Counted from the first letter of the stretch, positions 43,839 through 53,137 are shown. The stretch is DNA of 64,000 bases from an uncultured Bacteroides sp. (GCF_963678425.1 NZ_OY782855.1:186001-250000); one strand, 5' to 3'. Numbers and translations are program-made. The notes: generated by a model from the sequence alone, not told the origin.

Positions 43839-43987
43839 TATAACATTATCCCCCAGGAATATTGACTGAGTCTACAAATGCAGCTGCAGAATCATTTAAT
43901 GCAAAGATCAAACAATTTAGGGCACAGCTTAGAGAAGTGATTGATATAAAGTTTTTCTTCTTTAGATTGAGTAAGCTTTATGCCTAG
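43839..43987 (+). pseudogene. ISL3/ISAon1-type transposase C-terminal relic
   Basis: The frame TESTNAAAESFNAKIKQFRA, followed by QLREVIDIKFFFFRLSKLYA and stop TAG (43985-43987), is the characteristic end of IS204/IS1001/IS1165-type transposases (ESTNAxAESFNAKIK). Only about 45 codons remain; the upstream frame is closed and the catalytic domain is missing. Confidence 0.75.
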
Positions 43988-44048
43988 CCCCACTAAATAT
44001 TGGGTGAGCCTTTTTGAAGTCCTATTTAATGGAATAGGAGGGAATTAA

Positions 44049-44082
44049 AAAGCCCCCTAAATCATTGGATTCAGGAGGCTTT
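44049..44082 (-). terminator. Terminator for tRNA-Lys transcript
   Basis: Arms 44049-44063 and 44068-44082 form a stem of about 15 bp (AAAGCC, CCT, AATC segments) with loop ATTG. Read on the minus strand it is followed by TTTTTAATT. It lies 37 bp after the tRNA 3' end. Confidence 0.75.
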
Positions 44083-44118
44083 GTCTTGTTTTGTCTGTGA
44101 ATATTTGCTATTCTTTTG

Positions 44119-44191
44119 TGATCCGCTTGGGGCTCGAACCCAAGACCCCAACATTAAAAGTGTTGTGCTCTACCAGCTGAGCTAGCGAATC
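44119..44191 (-). tRNA. tRNA-Lys (anticodon TTT)
   Basis: 73 nt on the minus strand, starting GATTCGC and ending GCGGATCA with discriminator A. The acceptor stem pairs with one GT wobble (GATTCGC against GCGGATC). Anticodon loop CTTTTAA gives anticodon TTT, decoding AAA and AAG. The D-arm AGCTCAGCTGGTAGAGC and T-arm GGGTTCGAGCCCC are standard. CCA is not encoded. A perfect promoter lies upstream (44217-44247) and a hairpin downstream. Confidence 0.97.
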
Positions 44192-44216
44192 AAGTCTTTA
44201 TTGTTGTAAGCGGGTG

Positions 44217-44247
44217 CAAAGGTAAAACTATTTTTTTTAAAAACAAA
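44217..44247 (-). promoter_or_regulatory. tRNA-Lys promoter
   Basis: Minus strand: TTTG (44244-44247), 19 bp, TACCTTTG (44217-44224). This is an exact match to the Bacteroidetes -33/-7 promoter, placing the start near 44210, about 20 bp before the mature tRNA. Confidence 0.85.
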
Positions 44248-44304
44248 CTATTCCAAGCTTTTTATTATCTTTGTAATCGAATATCAACTCTATACATTAT
44301 ATAT

Positions 44305-45993
44305 ATGGCTGACGATAAAAAGATAATTTTCTCAATGGTAGGGGTTAGCAAAGCTTTCCAACCTAACAAACAAGTTTTAAAAAACATCTACCTTTCTTTC
44401 TTTTATGGAGCAAAGATCGGTATTATTGGTCTTAACGGATCCGGAAAATCTACTTTACTTAAGATTATTGCAGGACTTGAAAAGTCTTATCAGGGAGAGG
44501 TGGTCTTTTCTCCGGGATATTCTGTAGGGTATCTGGCTCAGGAACCTCATTTGGATGATACTAAAACAGTAAAAGAAGTTGTGATGGAAGGTGTACAAAG
44601 CACTGTCGACGCTTTAGCTGAATATGAGGCTATCAATCTGAAATTTGGTGAACCGGAGTATTATGAAGATCAGGATAAGATGGATGCTCTTTTTGTCCGC
44701 CAGGCAGAATTGCAGGATATAATTGATGCAACTGATGCATGGAATCTGGATAGCAAACTGGAAAGAGCAATGGATGCACTTCGCTGTCCGCCTGAAGATC
44801 AGTCGGTTAAAAATCTATCGGGAGGTGAACGCAGACGAGTAGCATTATGCAGATTGTTACTTCAGCAACCGGATATCTTATTGCTTGATGAGCCTACCAA
44901 TCACTTGGATGCGGAATCTATTGACTGGCTGGAGCAACATCTTCAACAATATGCAGGTACGGTTATTGCGGTTACTCACGACCGTTATTTCTTAGACCAT
45001 GTTGCTGGATGGATTCTTGAACTAGACCGTGGCGAAGGAATTCCCTGGAAAGGAAATTACTCTTCCTGGCTGGAACAAAAAACCAAACGTATGGAAATGG
45101 AAGAGAAGACGGTCAGTAAGCGTAGAAAAACACTTGAACGAGAACTAGATTGGGTACGTATGGCACCGAAAGCCCGTCAGGCAAAAGGAAAGGCGCGTTT
45201 GAATTCTTACGATAAATTATTGAATGAAGATCAAAAGGAGAAAGAAGATAAGCTTGAAATATTTATTCCTAACGGACCTCGTCTGGGTAATAAAGTAATA
45301 GAAGTAAAAGGTGTAACTAAAGCATATGGAGATAAGCTGCTGTTTGACAATCTTGAATTTAATCTTCCACCTAACGGTATAGTAGGAGTGATTGGTCCGA
45401 ATGGAGCTGGTAAAACAACTCTTTTCCGCCTGATTATGGGATTGGAACATGTTGATAAAGGTACTTTTGAAGTAGGAGAGACTGTAAAGATTGCCTATGT
45501 TGATCAGCAGCATAAAGATATTGATCCTAATAAGAGCGTTTATCAGGTAATTTCTGGTGGCAACGAACTTATGCGTTTGGGTGGCCGGGATATCAATGCG
45601 CGTGCATACCTTTCCCGTTTTAATTTTGCCGGAGGCGATCAGGAAAAGCTTTGCGGAGTACTTTCCGGTGGTGAACGTAATCGTCTTCATCTTGCTATGG
45701 CTTTGAAAGAAGAAGGAAACGTTCTGTTGCTCGATGAGCCTACCAATGATATTGATGTAAACACACTTCGTGCACTTGAAGAAGGTTTGGAGGAATTTGC
45801 CGGATGTGCAGTTGTTATTTCTCACGACCGCTGGTTCCTTGATAGAATTTGTACTCATATTCTTGCATTTGAAGGTGACTCAGAAGTGTTTTTCTTCGAG
45901 GGCTCATATTCCGAATATGAAGAAAATAAGATGAAACGCTTAGGAAATGAAGAACCAAAGCGGGTAAGATATAGAAAATTGATAGTTGATTGA
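44305..45993 (+). CDS. ettA: Energy-dependent translational throttle ABC-F protein EttA
   Basis: 562 residues with two ATP-binding cassettes. First: GLNGSGKSTLL Walker A, NLSGGERRRVALCRLL, ILLLDEPTNHLDAESIDWLE. Second: GPNGAGKTTLF, LSGGERNRLHLAMALKEEG and VLLLDEPTNDIDVNTLRALE. Between them is a Lys/Arg-rich linker (RRKTLERELDWVRMAPKARQ and AKGKARLNSYD), which contacts the ribosome in EttA. No membrane helices. Both sites keep catalytic Glu, so it should bind the ribosomal E-site and couple initiation to ATP. It is monocistronic, with a strong terminator downstream. Confidence 0.95.
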   Translation: MADDKKIIFSMVGVSKAFQPNKQVLKNIYLSFFYGAKIGIIGLNGSGKSTLLKIIAGLEKSYQGEVVFSPGYSVGYLAQEPHLDDTKTVKEVVMEGVQSTVDALAEYEAINLKFGEPEYYEDQDKMDALFVRQAELQDIIDATDAWNLDSKLERAMDALRCPPEDQSVKNLSGGERRRVALCRLLLQQPDILLLDEPTNHLDAESIDWLEQHLQQYAGTVIAVTHDRYFLDHVAGWILELDRGEGIPWKGNYSSWLEQKTKRMEMEEKTVSKRRKTLERELDWVRMAPKARQAKGKARLNSYDKLLNEDQKEKEDKLEIFIPNGPRLGNKVIEVKGVTKAYGDKLLFDNLEFNLPPNGIVGVIGPNGAGKTTLFRLIMGLEHVDKGTFEVGETVKIAYVDQQHKDIDPNKSVYQVISGGNELMRLGGRDINARAYLSRFNFAGGDQEKLCGVLSGGERNRLHLAMALKEEGNVLLLDEPTNDIDVNTLRALEEGLEEFAGCAVVISHDRWFLDRICTHILAFEGDSEVFFFEGSYSEYEENKMKRLGNEEPKRVRYRKLIVD

Positions 45994-46009
45994 TTTTTTA
46001 ATGATTATG

Positions 46010-46043
46010 AAAGCCCCGAAACTCAGTTTCGGGGCTTTTTTTT
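46010..46043 (+). terminator. Rho-independent terminator of ettA
   Basis: AAAGCCCCGAAA (46010-46021) pairs with TTTCGGGGCTTT (46027-46038) around a 5-nt loop, followed by a run of T to 46043. It sits 17 bp after the ettA stop. Confidence 0.95.
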
Positions 46044-46092
46044 GATCTGTATTTCTTGAAAAAAAAGCTTCTAAAATATAAAAAAAGAGAAC

Positions 46093-46131
46093 TTAATGTA
46101 ATATTAATGTAATTTTTATTAATTACATTTG
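46093..46131 (+). promoter_or_regulatory. TonB receptor promoter with repeated TTAATGTAAT boxes
   Basis: TTAATGTAAT occurs at 46093-46102 and 46104-46113. AATTACATT at 46121-46129 is the complement of the second box's end, making an inverted repeat. A perfect -7 element TACATTTG (46124-46131) overlaps it. The start would be near 46138, leaving a leader of about 56 nt. An operator for a repressor is likely. Confidence 0.65.
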
Positions 46132-46193
46132 CGCCGTAAACCTTTCAAATCCAAATATATTTTATTTTTAATCAAATAATAAACAAGCAGATT

Positions 46194-48857
46194 ATGAGAA
46201 AAAAAATTGTTCATTTTCTTTTGGTAGCTTTGCTTACAACCTTTTGTGCAGCGAGTGCTGTTGCTCAAACAGTTGTTAAGGGCAAGGTAGTAGATGCGGA
46301 AACTAATGAAGGACTTATTGGTGCTTCCGTAACAGTTGAAGGAACTTCTCAAGGTGTTATGACCGATGTGGATGGTACTTTTACCCTAAATATAAAGGCT
46401 GCCGGCAGTACATTAGTTTTTAAGTACATTGGGTACAAAGAATCAAAAATGAAGATTGCAAGGAAAGCGAAAGTTGATTTGGGAACTGTAACGATGCAAC
46501 CTGATGCAGTAGCTTTAGGTGACATAACTATTACTTCTTCAATTGCTGTTCAGCGTAAGACTCCGGTAGCAGTTTCAACTGTTGATCCGGTATTTATTGA
46601 AGAAAAACTTGGAACACAGGAATTTCCTGAAATTTTAAAATCTACTCCGGGTGTTTATGCTACAAAACAGAGTGGAGGATATGGAGATTCACGTATTAAC
46701 CTTCGTGGTTTTGAATCTGCCAATATCGCTGTAATGGTTAATGGAGTTCCAATGAATGATATGGAATGGGGTGGTGTATATTGGTCAAACTGGGCTGGTT
46801 TGTCAGATGTTACTCGTTCTATGCAGGTTCAACGTGGTTTGGGAGCTTCTAAAATATGCTCGCCTTCAGTAGGAGGATCTATTAATATTGTGACAAGAAC
46901 AACTGATGCTAAAAAAGGTGGTTCTGTACTTTATGGCATCGGTAATGATGGATATAACAAAATCGGTTTCAATATGTCTACCGGTATGAATGAAAAAGGA
47001 TGGGCATTCTCTTTATTAGGAACTAAAACATGGGGTGAAGGATATGTTCAAGGAACAGCATTTTGTGCTTATTCCTGGTTTGTTAATTTATCAAAGAAGA
47101 TTAATGATAGTCAGACTTTGTCATTAACAGCATTTGGTGCTCCTCAATGGCATAACCAACGATATGACAAATTGACTATTCTTGAATGGGCAAAGCAAGC
47201 TCAGTTTGGTCGCAGATATAATGCTGTATATGGTTTTGATGCTACCGGTCAGCAACGCACTAGCTCTTACAACTTTTACCATAAACCTCAGATTTCATTG
47301 AATCACAACTGGCAGATTGATTATAAATCTAGTTTATCTACATCTCTTTATATGTCAATAGGACAAGGGGGCGGCTATTCTGGACAGGGAAATAATCGTT
47401 CTGATTTTTATGGTGCTACTAATGGTATTCCTAATACTACTTATAGGGCAATTGATGGAACTTTTGATTATGGTTCATTGATGAATGCAAATGCTACTTC
47501 AGAAAATGGAAGTTTGGCTGCTATGTCTGCCAGCAAGAATAATCACTTATGGTATGGCTTAATTTCTACTTATACTCGTGAATTGGCAGAATCTTTGTCT
47601 TTGCAGGCTGGTGTCGATCTTCGTTATTATAAAGGTATGCATACCAATAATTTGGTAGACTTATATGGAGGTTCATATTTTCTTGATCCTGCAAGATCTG
47701 CTTCTACAAACTGGAGAAAAGACGATCTTAGCTATGTAAACCAAAAGTTAAAGGTTGGTGATGTTGTTTATCGTGATTATGATGGTTATGTAACTCAATA
47801 TGGCGGGTTTGCGCAATTAGAATATTCAAAAGACAAGTTATCTGCATTTGTTTCTGGTAACATTAACAATAATTCTTACTGGCGTAGAGATCGCTTTTAC
47901 TATGACAATCAGAAATCTGAAGTAGTTAGTAAATTAGGATTTGGTGGTAAAGGCGGTGCAAATTATAATATCGATGCTCATAATAATGTATTTGTTAATA
48001 TTGGCTACTTCTCTCGTACTCCATTTTTCTCTGGAGGTATATTTTTATCAAGTCAATTAAGTAATGCTGTAAATCCTAATCCAACTAATGAAAGAGTTTT
48101 TTCTTATGAAGCAGGTTATGGTTATAAATCAAGGATTCTTTCTGCAAATGTAAACTTGTATCGTACTGCCTGGATGGATAAAACAATGATGAAAGCTGTA
48201 GTAAGTGGTGATGCAGCAAGTAACTATATTAATATGAATGGTGTGAATGCATTACATCAGGGTGCTGAGTTTGATTTTGTATATAAACCAATTAGTGAAC
48301 TTCAAATAACTGGTATGTTATCTTTAGGAAATTGGAAATGGGATAGCAATGCAACTGGATATTGGTATAATAGAAATGGTGAAGCATTAGGTCATAAAGG
48401 ACAGGTTGTAGAAGCAGGTAGTGCTGATCATGCACAATCTACTTTGAATTTGAAAGGAATTCATGTTGGCAATTCTGCACAGACAACTGCTGCTTTAGGA
48501 ATAAACTACGAATTAATGAAAGGACTTCGTTTTGGTCTTGATGGTAACTATTATGGTCGTAACTATTCTAATTTCGATATTTCTGTTGCAGATATTTCTT
48601 CAACTGTACCACAGAATTTTGCTCAGCCATGGCGTATTCCTGATGCTTTTGTTTTTGATTTTAATATGAACTATCGATTCAAAATTGGAAGTCTGGATGC
48701 AAGTCTGAATGCTAATGTTGAAAATCTGTTAAACGAGAAATATATAACGGATGCCCAGGATAACGGAGCAAAAACAGGAGGACATGGATGGGAAGATGCA
48801 ACGGTCTTTTATGGATTTGGAAGAACATGGTCATCTTCATTAAAAATTAAGTTCTAA
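46194..48857 (+). CDS. TonB-dependent outer-membrane receptor
   Basis: 887 residues, signal peptide ending AVAQT. Carboxypeptidase-D-like domain (VVDAETNEGLIGASVTVEGT, about 30-105), then a plug with FPEILKSTPGVYATKQSGGY and INLRGFESANIAVMVNGVPM, and a beta-barrel ending in Phe (WSSSLKIKF). It is not a SusC; it lacks a SusD partner and is shorter. The next gene, 21 bp downstream, encodes a lipoprotein that may be its surface partner. Substrate unknown; it could be an iron, vitamin or peptide receptor. Confidence 0.9.
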   Translation: MRKKIVHFLLVALLTTFCAASAVAQTVVKGKVVDAETNEGLIGASVTVEGTSQGVMTDVDGTFTLNIKAAGSTLVFKYIGYKESKMKIARKAKVDLGTVTMQPDAVALGDITITSSIAVQRKTPVAVSTVDPVFIEEKLGTQEFPEILKSTPGVYATKQSGGYGDSRINLRGFESANIAVMVNGVPMNDMEWGGVYWSNWAGLSDVTRSMQVQRGLGASKICSPSVGGSINIVTRTTDAKKGGSVLYGIGNDGYNKIGFNMSTGMNEKGWAFSLLGTKTWGEGYVQGTAFCAYSWFVNLSKKINDSQTLSLTAFGAPQWHNQRYDKLTILEWAKQAQFGRRYNAVYGFDATGQQRTSSYNFYHKPQISLNHNWQIDYKSSLSTSLYMSIGQGGGYSGQGNNRSDFYGATNGIPNTTYRAIDGTFDYGSLMNANATSENGSLAAMSASKNNHLWYGLISTYTRELAESLSLQAGVDLRYYKGMHTNNLVDLYGGSYFLDPARSASTNWRKDDLSYVNQKLKVGDVVYRDYDGYVTQYGGFAQLEYSKDKLSAFVSGNINNNSYWRRDRFYYDNQKSEVVSKLGFGGKGGANYNIDAHNNVFVNIGYFSRTPFFSGGIFLSSQLSNAVNPNPTNERVFSYEAGYGYKSRILSANVNLYRTAWMDKTMMKAVVSGDAASNYINMNGVNALHQGAEFDFVYKPISELQITGMLSLGNWKWDSNATGYWYNRNGEALGHKGQVVEAGSADHAQSTLNLKGIHVGNSAQTTAALGINYELMKGLRFGLDGNYYGRNYSNFDISVADISSTVPQNFAQPWRIPDAFVFDFNMNYRFKIGSLDASLNANVENLLNEKYITDAQDNGAKTGGHGWEDATVFYGFGRTWSSSLKIKF

Positions 48858-48878
48858 TTAATTGATAAAATAGAAAAT

Positions 48879-50267
48879 ATGAAGAAAATATTATTTATAT
48901 CAGCCCTTTTTACGTCAGCTTTATTTTTAAGCTCTTGTAATCATGAATATGACTACCCAGGATTGGATGAGGCAATACGTCCAACAGCTGTTAAGAAATT
49001 AACAACTGATTTTACTGGAGCATATCCAAACAAACTATCTGGAGGTAACTATTTTACAGAAACTGCACCGGCTTCTGATTATATACCAAGCTGGCTGTCT
49101 ACTAAATATTATTCTTTAGATTCAGCATCAACAGCTACAGTTACATATAATTATATGGAGAGAAATAAGGTTGAATCTTTAAAGCAAGATTTTACCGATG
49201 CTGGCGATAATAAAGCTACGACTGAAGTTGATGGATGGTATGACATTACAACTGCAGGCACTAAGACATGGATAAGTAAGATTTATAGTGGAAATGAATA
49301 TGCAGAATTTAGTGCTTACGGAGCAACGGGTGAATCTGTTGGATGGTTGATATCTCCGCGTACTTTTATTAGTGCCGGTATGAAACTAACTTTTGATGCT
49401 TGCATTGGTAATTATAATGCAGATTGTTTGCAAATTTTAATTTCTACTAATTTCAATGGAATTAATATTGCTACAGCGACTTGGAAAGATGTAACTTCGT
49501 CTTTTACTATACCTGTTCCTGCAACCGGTTATGGTACGCTTGCTACAGTTGGTACCTTGGATTTAAGTAGCTATGCAGGAAAAAATATTTCGGTTGCATT
49601 TAAATATTCAGGGGATGGTGCTAATAAAAAAACTACGACGTATCAAATAGACAACGTTAAGATCTACAAAGATGTTGAGACTGTAACAACAGCTTCTGAT
49701 ATGTTTAAGTATGATGGTAGTAAATGGAATTGGGTTGATCCTGCTCCAGTTTATGAAAACATTAATCAAACATTTGAAAGGACAGTTACTCCTGGAGCTG
49801 AAACAACTATTGATGATTGGTTGAATGCTACTTTGCAAGGAACTTTTACATGGTTAGATAAGACTTTTAGTGGGAATACTTATACGCAATTTACAGCTAA
49901 TAAAGCCACCGGTGCTTGTGAGGGGTGGTTTATTGCTCCAAAAGTTAAGGTTGCTTCTAATATGAAATTATCTTTTGATGTTAATGTCGGTTATTATAAT
50001 GCAGATTGTTTACAAGTCCTGATTTCCACAGATTTTAAGAGCAAGAAAGATAAAATTAAATCTGCAATCTGGGAAGATGTAACATCTAATTTTACTATAC
50101 CTAAAACACCTGCAACAGCTTATGGAACCATTGCTCCTGCAGGCGAAATGTCTCTTGATAAATATGCAGGCAAGATTATTAATGTAGCCTTTAAGTATTT
50201 AGGTGATGGTACAGCTACAAAGACAACAACATATCAAATTGATAATGTTTTTGTAGGAACAAAATAG
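48879..50267 (+). CDS. Surface lipoprotein with two tandem choice-of-anchor-J-like domains
   Basis: 462 residues, lipobox LFLSSCNHEYD. Two homologous halves are obvious. The first has GWLISPRTFISAGMKLTFDA, YNADCLQILISTNF and FKYSGDGANKKTTTYQIDNV. The second has GWFIAPKVKVASNMKLSFDV, YNADCLQVLISTDF and FKYLGDGTATKTTTYQIDNV. Each is a jelly-roll of the choice-of-anchor-J or cleaved-adhesin type (about residues 115-265 and 300-460). A DUF5017-like label is possible. It follows the TonB receptor by 21 bp in one transcript that ends at a strong terminator, so it probably captures a ligand for that receptor. Confidence 0.85.
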   Translation: MKKILFISALFTSALFLSSCNHEYDYPGLDEAIRPTAVKKLTTDFTGAYPNKLSGGNYFTETAPASDYIPSWLSTKYYSLDSASTATVTYNYMERNKVESLKQDFTDAGDNKATTEVDGWYDITTAGTKTWISKIYSGNEYAEFSAYGATGESVGWLISPRTFISAGMKLTFDACIGNYNADCLQILISTNFNGINIATATWKDVTSSFTIPVPATGYGTLATVGTLDLSSYAGKNISVAFKYSGDGANKKTTTYQIDNVKIYKDVETVTTASDMFKYDGSKWNWVDPAPVYENINQTFERTVTPGAETTIDDWLNATLQGTFTWLDKTFSGNTYTQFTANKATGACEGWFIAPKVKVASNMKLSFDVNVGYYNADCLQVLISTDFKSKKDKIKSAIWEDVTSNFTIPKTPATAYGTIAPAGEMSLDKYAGKIINVAFKYLGDGTATKTTTYQIDNVFVGTK

Positions 50268-50313
50268 TATTTTAAATAGCCTTTATTAGCTAATGTAGTA
50301 AGGACTAATTATT

Positions 50314-50361
50314 AATCAGACAGTAGTAAGCTTAGACTTACTACTGTCTGATTTTTTTTTT
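50314..50361 (+). terminator. Strong rho-independent terminator
   Basis: A perfect 17-bp stem AATCAGACAGTAGTAAG (50314-50330) with its complement (50337-50353), 6-nt loop and eight or more T. Ends the TonB receptor and lipoprotein transcript. Confidence 0.95.
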
Positions 50362-50659
50362 AGTTAATAGTCAATAGCTTATATTAAATAACCGGATACT
50401 GTTTTTCAGATAATTCTTATCTTAAATGGAATAGTAAGTAAAACACTGACATAAATGACTCTGCTTTCTCTTGTTGGCTAAAATGGTAGAATAATCAAGC
50501 TTTTATATTTACCCATGATGGATCTCTTAATCCAGTTTTACTAGCATTGAATATGGGTGTCATATCAAAGTATAAAAGAAGAAATTCTGACTTCCCTGAG
50601 TTGTGGAACGAGTAATAGGATAGGAGATGTAATGGTCTGCCCGGATTGTGGATGGAAGT
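50362..50659 (+). other. Gap with short unidentified coding relics
   Basis: No complete gene. Two short plus-strand frames look protein-like. One, near 50491-50613, reads FTHDGSLNPVLLALNMGVIS and ends at TAA. The other, about 50554-50678 in another frame, reads SCGTSNRIGDVMVCPDCGWK then FCKKR, with CPDC and other Cys that suggest a zinc-ribbon stub. Neither has a family match by eye; both may be relics. Confidence 0.4.
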
Positions 50660-50706
50660 TTTGTAAAAAAAGGTAGAGCAGCAAAAGAAATCTCTTGCTG
50701 CTCTAC
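50660..50706 (-). terminator. Terminator of the GH105-DUF2264 gene
   Basis: GTAGAGCAGCAA (50673-50684) pairs with TTGCTGCTCTAC (50695-50706). On the minus strand the hairpin is followed by CTTTTTTTAC, a good T-run, 123 bp after the gene's stop. Confidence 0.85.
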
Positions 50707-50828
50707 TTAAATATTGAAAGAAGTATTTATATTACTATCATAATTTGTATAACTAAGACTCTGCCTTGATTAAGATATACTTGTTCCTTTACCTAATTAA
50801 TTTTAGGGTTACATAAGTGTTTTTCATT

Positions 50829-53102
50829 TTAATAATTGATTGCATGATCCTTAGGAAAATCATCTCCATTCCAAGCCCGCTTTGAAGTCCAGTCCATTGC
50901 AGCGTCTGTCCAGAATGGATGTGCTGCAGGCAATCCTAAAGGCAGAAACGCTAATGAAGTAATATACATACTACCATTGTTTGTATACCAGTCAGCAATA
51001 TTGGGTTGACTTTGAGTGAACCCAATACGAAGGAAACCTTTTTCATTAAAATTCTTTCCGGAATCGAACATACGATGCATTACTGCTGTAAGAGCAGCTC
51101 GAACTTGTCCGTTAGGAAGCTCTGAAGGTAATTGCTCATTCAATGCAAGTTGTGCTAAAGATTGAAATACTCCCATACGATAGGGGATAGAACGTCCAAA
51201 AACTGGATAGGTACCTTCCGGAGAGATAAATCGTTCCAATATCTGACTGTATTTCTGCATTCTTTTCAGTGCAACTTCATATTGCTGAGCTGTTGCTATG
51301 TTATTTTGTTTTAAATCGACCATCACCTTTAAACACTCCACATACATAGGTTGAATTACAAAACTATTGTAATAGTCGAATGCAAAACTTGTTCCGTCGC
51401 TGTACCAGCTATCTCCTACGTACCACTCTTCGACCTTTCGGAGCGCTGAATGGATACGATACATGTCAGCTTGTGCACCAGCCTTGGCTAAGAAGCATTC
51501 AATAGTAGAAGAAAATAGTAACCAATTTGTGTACGGTGGATCAACACGACGTAACTGTTGAAACTCTGCAATATAGCGTTGCTTGGTTGTTTCGTCCAAA
51601 GGCATCCATAGCTGATCATAAGCACGCAGAAAGCTTTGAGCTACATAAGCGGCATCTACCAATGGTTGTCCCTCTTTTCTCCACAACAGATAGTCGGGGC
51701 TTTGAGGGTCTACCGCTTGTTTATAACTTGCCAATGCCCATTCACGAAGTTGTTTTCGTTGTTCCCCTTCAGCGGTATTGTCATCAGGTAATGATAACCA
51801 TGGTGCAACTCCTGCCATCAGGCGACCAAAGCACTCCATATAAGTTACGTGTTTATCTCGTCCATCCCAAGTAGGGCTGACTTCCACCTGCATTTCTTCG
51901 CTTAGCTTACCATTGCTCATACACTTTAAAACCGGAGACGCTATCTTATATAATGTATTAGCCCAATATGCACGATCATTGTTTACACCCAGATAACGGG
52001 CCATTTCACAAGAGGCTAATAAGAAAGCTCCAACTCCGAAATTAGATGTTGAATTTTTATCAACTACCTGACCAGGAATAGCTCTGTCTCCGATAGGTTG
52101 AACATATCCTATTTTCCCGTTAGGCTGTAAAGCCACTTTTGATAAATAATTCCAGGCCTTTTCACAGACTGGTGCATATGTTTGTTTATCCAGATAACCA
52201 TTATTAATACCCCATAGCAGTCCGTAGGTCATTAATGCTGTTCCGCTGGTTTCCGGTCCCGGAGCAAAATTTGCATCATACATGCTACGTGTCCAGTAAC
52301 CTTGAGGTTGCTGGCAAGCAGCTAATGAATGAGCCATTTTCTTGAATTTGTTTACAAAGAAATCGCGATGTATGAAATCTTTGGGCAAGTCTTTCAGGAG
52401 TTTGGCTAATCCGGCCATAACCCAACCGTCTCCGCGAGCCCAGAAATCCTTTTTATTGTTACCGCTTTTATGCTTTGGATACACATAACGGGCATCACGA
52501 TAGTAAAGTCCCTCTTGTTTATCATACATTAAAGAATCACTGTAAAGGGCATATTCATATAATTTATCCAGATAAAGTTTGTTGCTGGTTATCTTATACA
52601 GCTTTGTCATCACTGGCATCACCATATATAAGCCGTCGGCCCACCACCAATAGTCGCTGCGATTGGTGCTCATCTCGTATTCCATAACCTGACGGGCCCT
52701 GGCTATTTTCTTTGGATCAGGATTGGCTGCATAAAGATCGCAGTATGTTTGAAAACAAACCTGGTAATCACCGAATAAAACATAGTTGTCAGTTTCACCA
52801 TAATTTAATTTCCACTCAGCTTTATTATCGGATTTTGCTCCTCTCCATTCATTCTGTTGAGCCCATGCTTCAGAATATTCTTTGTAAGCAGCAGTTCCGG
52901 TAAGGAAATAAGCTTCCATGTTTCCGGTATGGTAAACGGCATTATCCCAAAAAGCTCGTCCTTGAACAGGATTTTGTTTTTGCCAATATCGATTTACTTT
53001 ATGGATAATATTAATCACTTCTTCTTGTTCGGCAGCTTTATTGCTGAATGAGACCAACAGCCATACCGCTAGAGGTAAAGCTACTTTATATAACTTATTC
53101 AT
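50829..53102 (-). CDS. Secreted GH105/GH88-like hydrolase fused to DUF2264
   Basis: 757 residues with a signal peptide (YKVALPLAVWLLVSFSNKAA). The first 370 or so residues form a GH105-type alpha/alpha barrel: WDNAVYHTGNMEAYFLTG, YGETDNYVLFGDYQVCF, WWWADGLYMVMPVMTKLY and FWARGDGWVMAGLAKLL, with the conserved Asp of the DGL and ARGDGW motifs. The second half matches DUF2264: HVTYMECFGRLMAGVAPWLS and YVGDSWYSDGTSFAFDYYNS. GH105 enzymes remove unsaturated galacturonyl units from rhamnogalacturonan. DUF2264 has no settled activity. The protein is monocistronic and may process pectin products made by the PL10-like lyase. Confidence 0.85.
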   Translation of the reverse strand: MNKLYKVALPLAVWLLVSFSNKAAEQEEVINIIHKVNRYWQKQNPVQGRAFWDNAVYHTGNMEAYFLTGTAAYKEYSEAWAQQNEWRGAKSDNKAEWKLNYGETDNYVLFGDYQVCFQTYCDLYAANPDPKKIARARQVMEYEMSTNRSDYWWWADGLYMVMPVMTKLYKITSNKLYLDKLYEYALYSDSLMYDKQEGLYYRDARYVYPKHKSGNNKKDFWARGDGWVMAGLAKLLKDLPKDFIHRDFFVNKFKKMAHSLAACQQPQGYWTRSMYDANFAPGPETSGTALMTYGLLWGINNGYLDKQTYAPVCEKAWNYLSKVALQPNGKIGYVQPIGDRAIPGQVVDKNSTSNFGVGAFLLASCEMARYLGVNNDRAYWANTLYKIASPVLKCMSNGKLSEEMQVEVSPTWDGRDKHVTYMECFGRLMAGVAPWLSLPDDNTAEGEQRKQLREWALASYKQAVDPQSPDYLLWRKEGQPLVDAAYVAQSFLRAYDQLWMPLDETTKQRYIAEFQQLRRVDPPYTNWLLFSSTIECFLAKAGAQADMYRIHSALRKVEEWYVGDSWYSDGTSFAFDYYNSFVIQPMYVECLKVMVDLKQNNIATAQQYEVALKRMQKYSQILERFISPEGTYPVFGRSIPYRMGVFQSLAQLALNEQLPSELPNGQVRAALTAVMHRMFDSGKNFNEKGFLRIGFTQSQPNIADWYTNNGSMYITSLAFLPLGLPAAHPFWTDAAMDWTSKRAWNGDDFPKDHAINY

Positions 53103-53129
53103 AGTATATTATTAAAAATTTATACATCG

Positions 53130-53137
53130 CAAAAATA
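53130..53137 (-). promoter_or_regulatory. Putative promoter of GH105-DUF2264 gene
   Basis: Minus-strand TATTTTTG is a perfect TAnnTTTG element, 28 bp before the ATG at 53102. No clear -33 partner was found. The start would leave a leader of about 20 nt. Confidence 0.5.

Noticed and set aside
45217..45858. 213-codon minus-strand frame opposite ettA
   Set aside because: ettA is intact and conserved; the antisense frame has an odd composition (Asn, Lys, Phe) and no motif.
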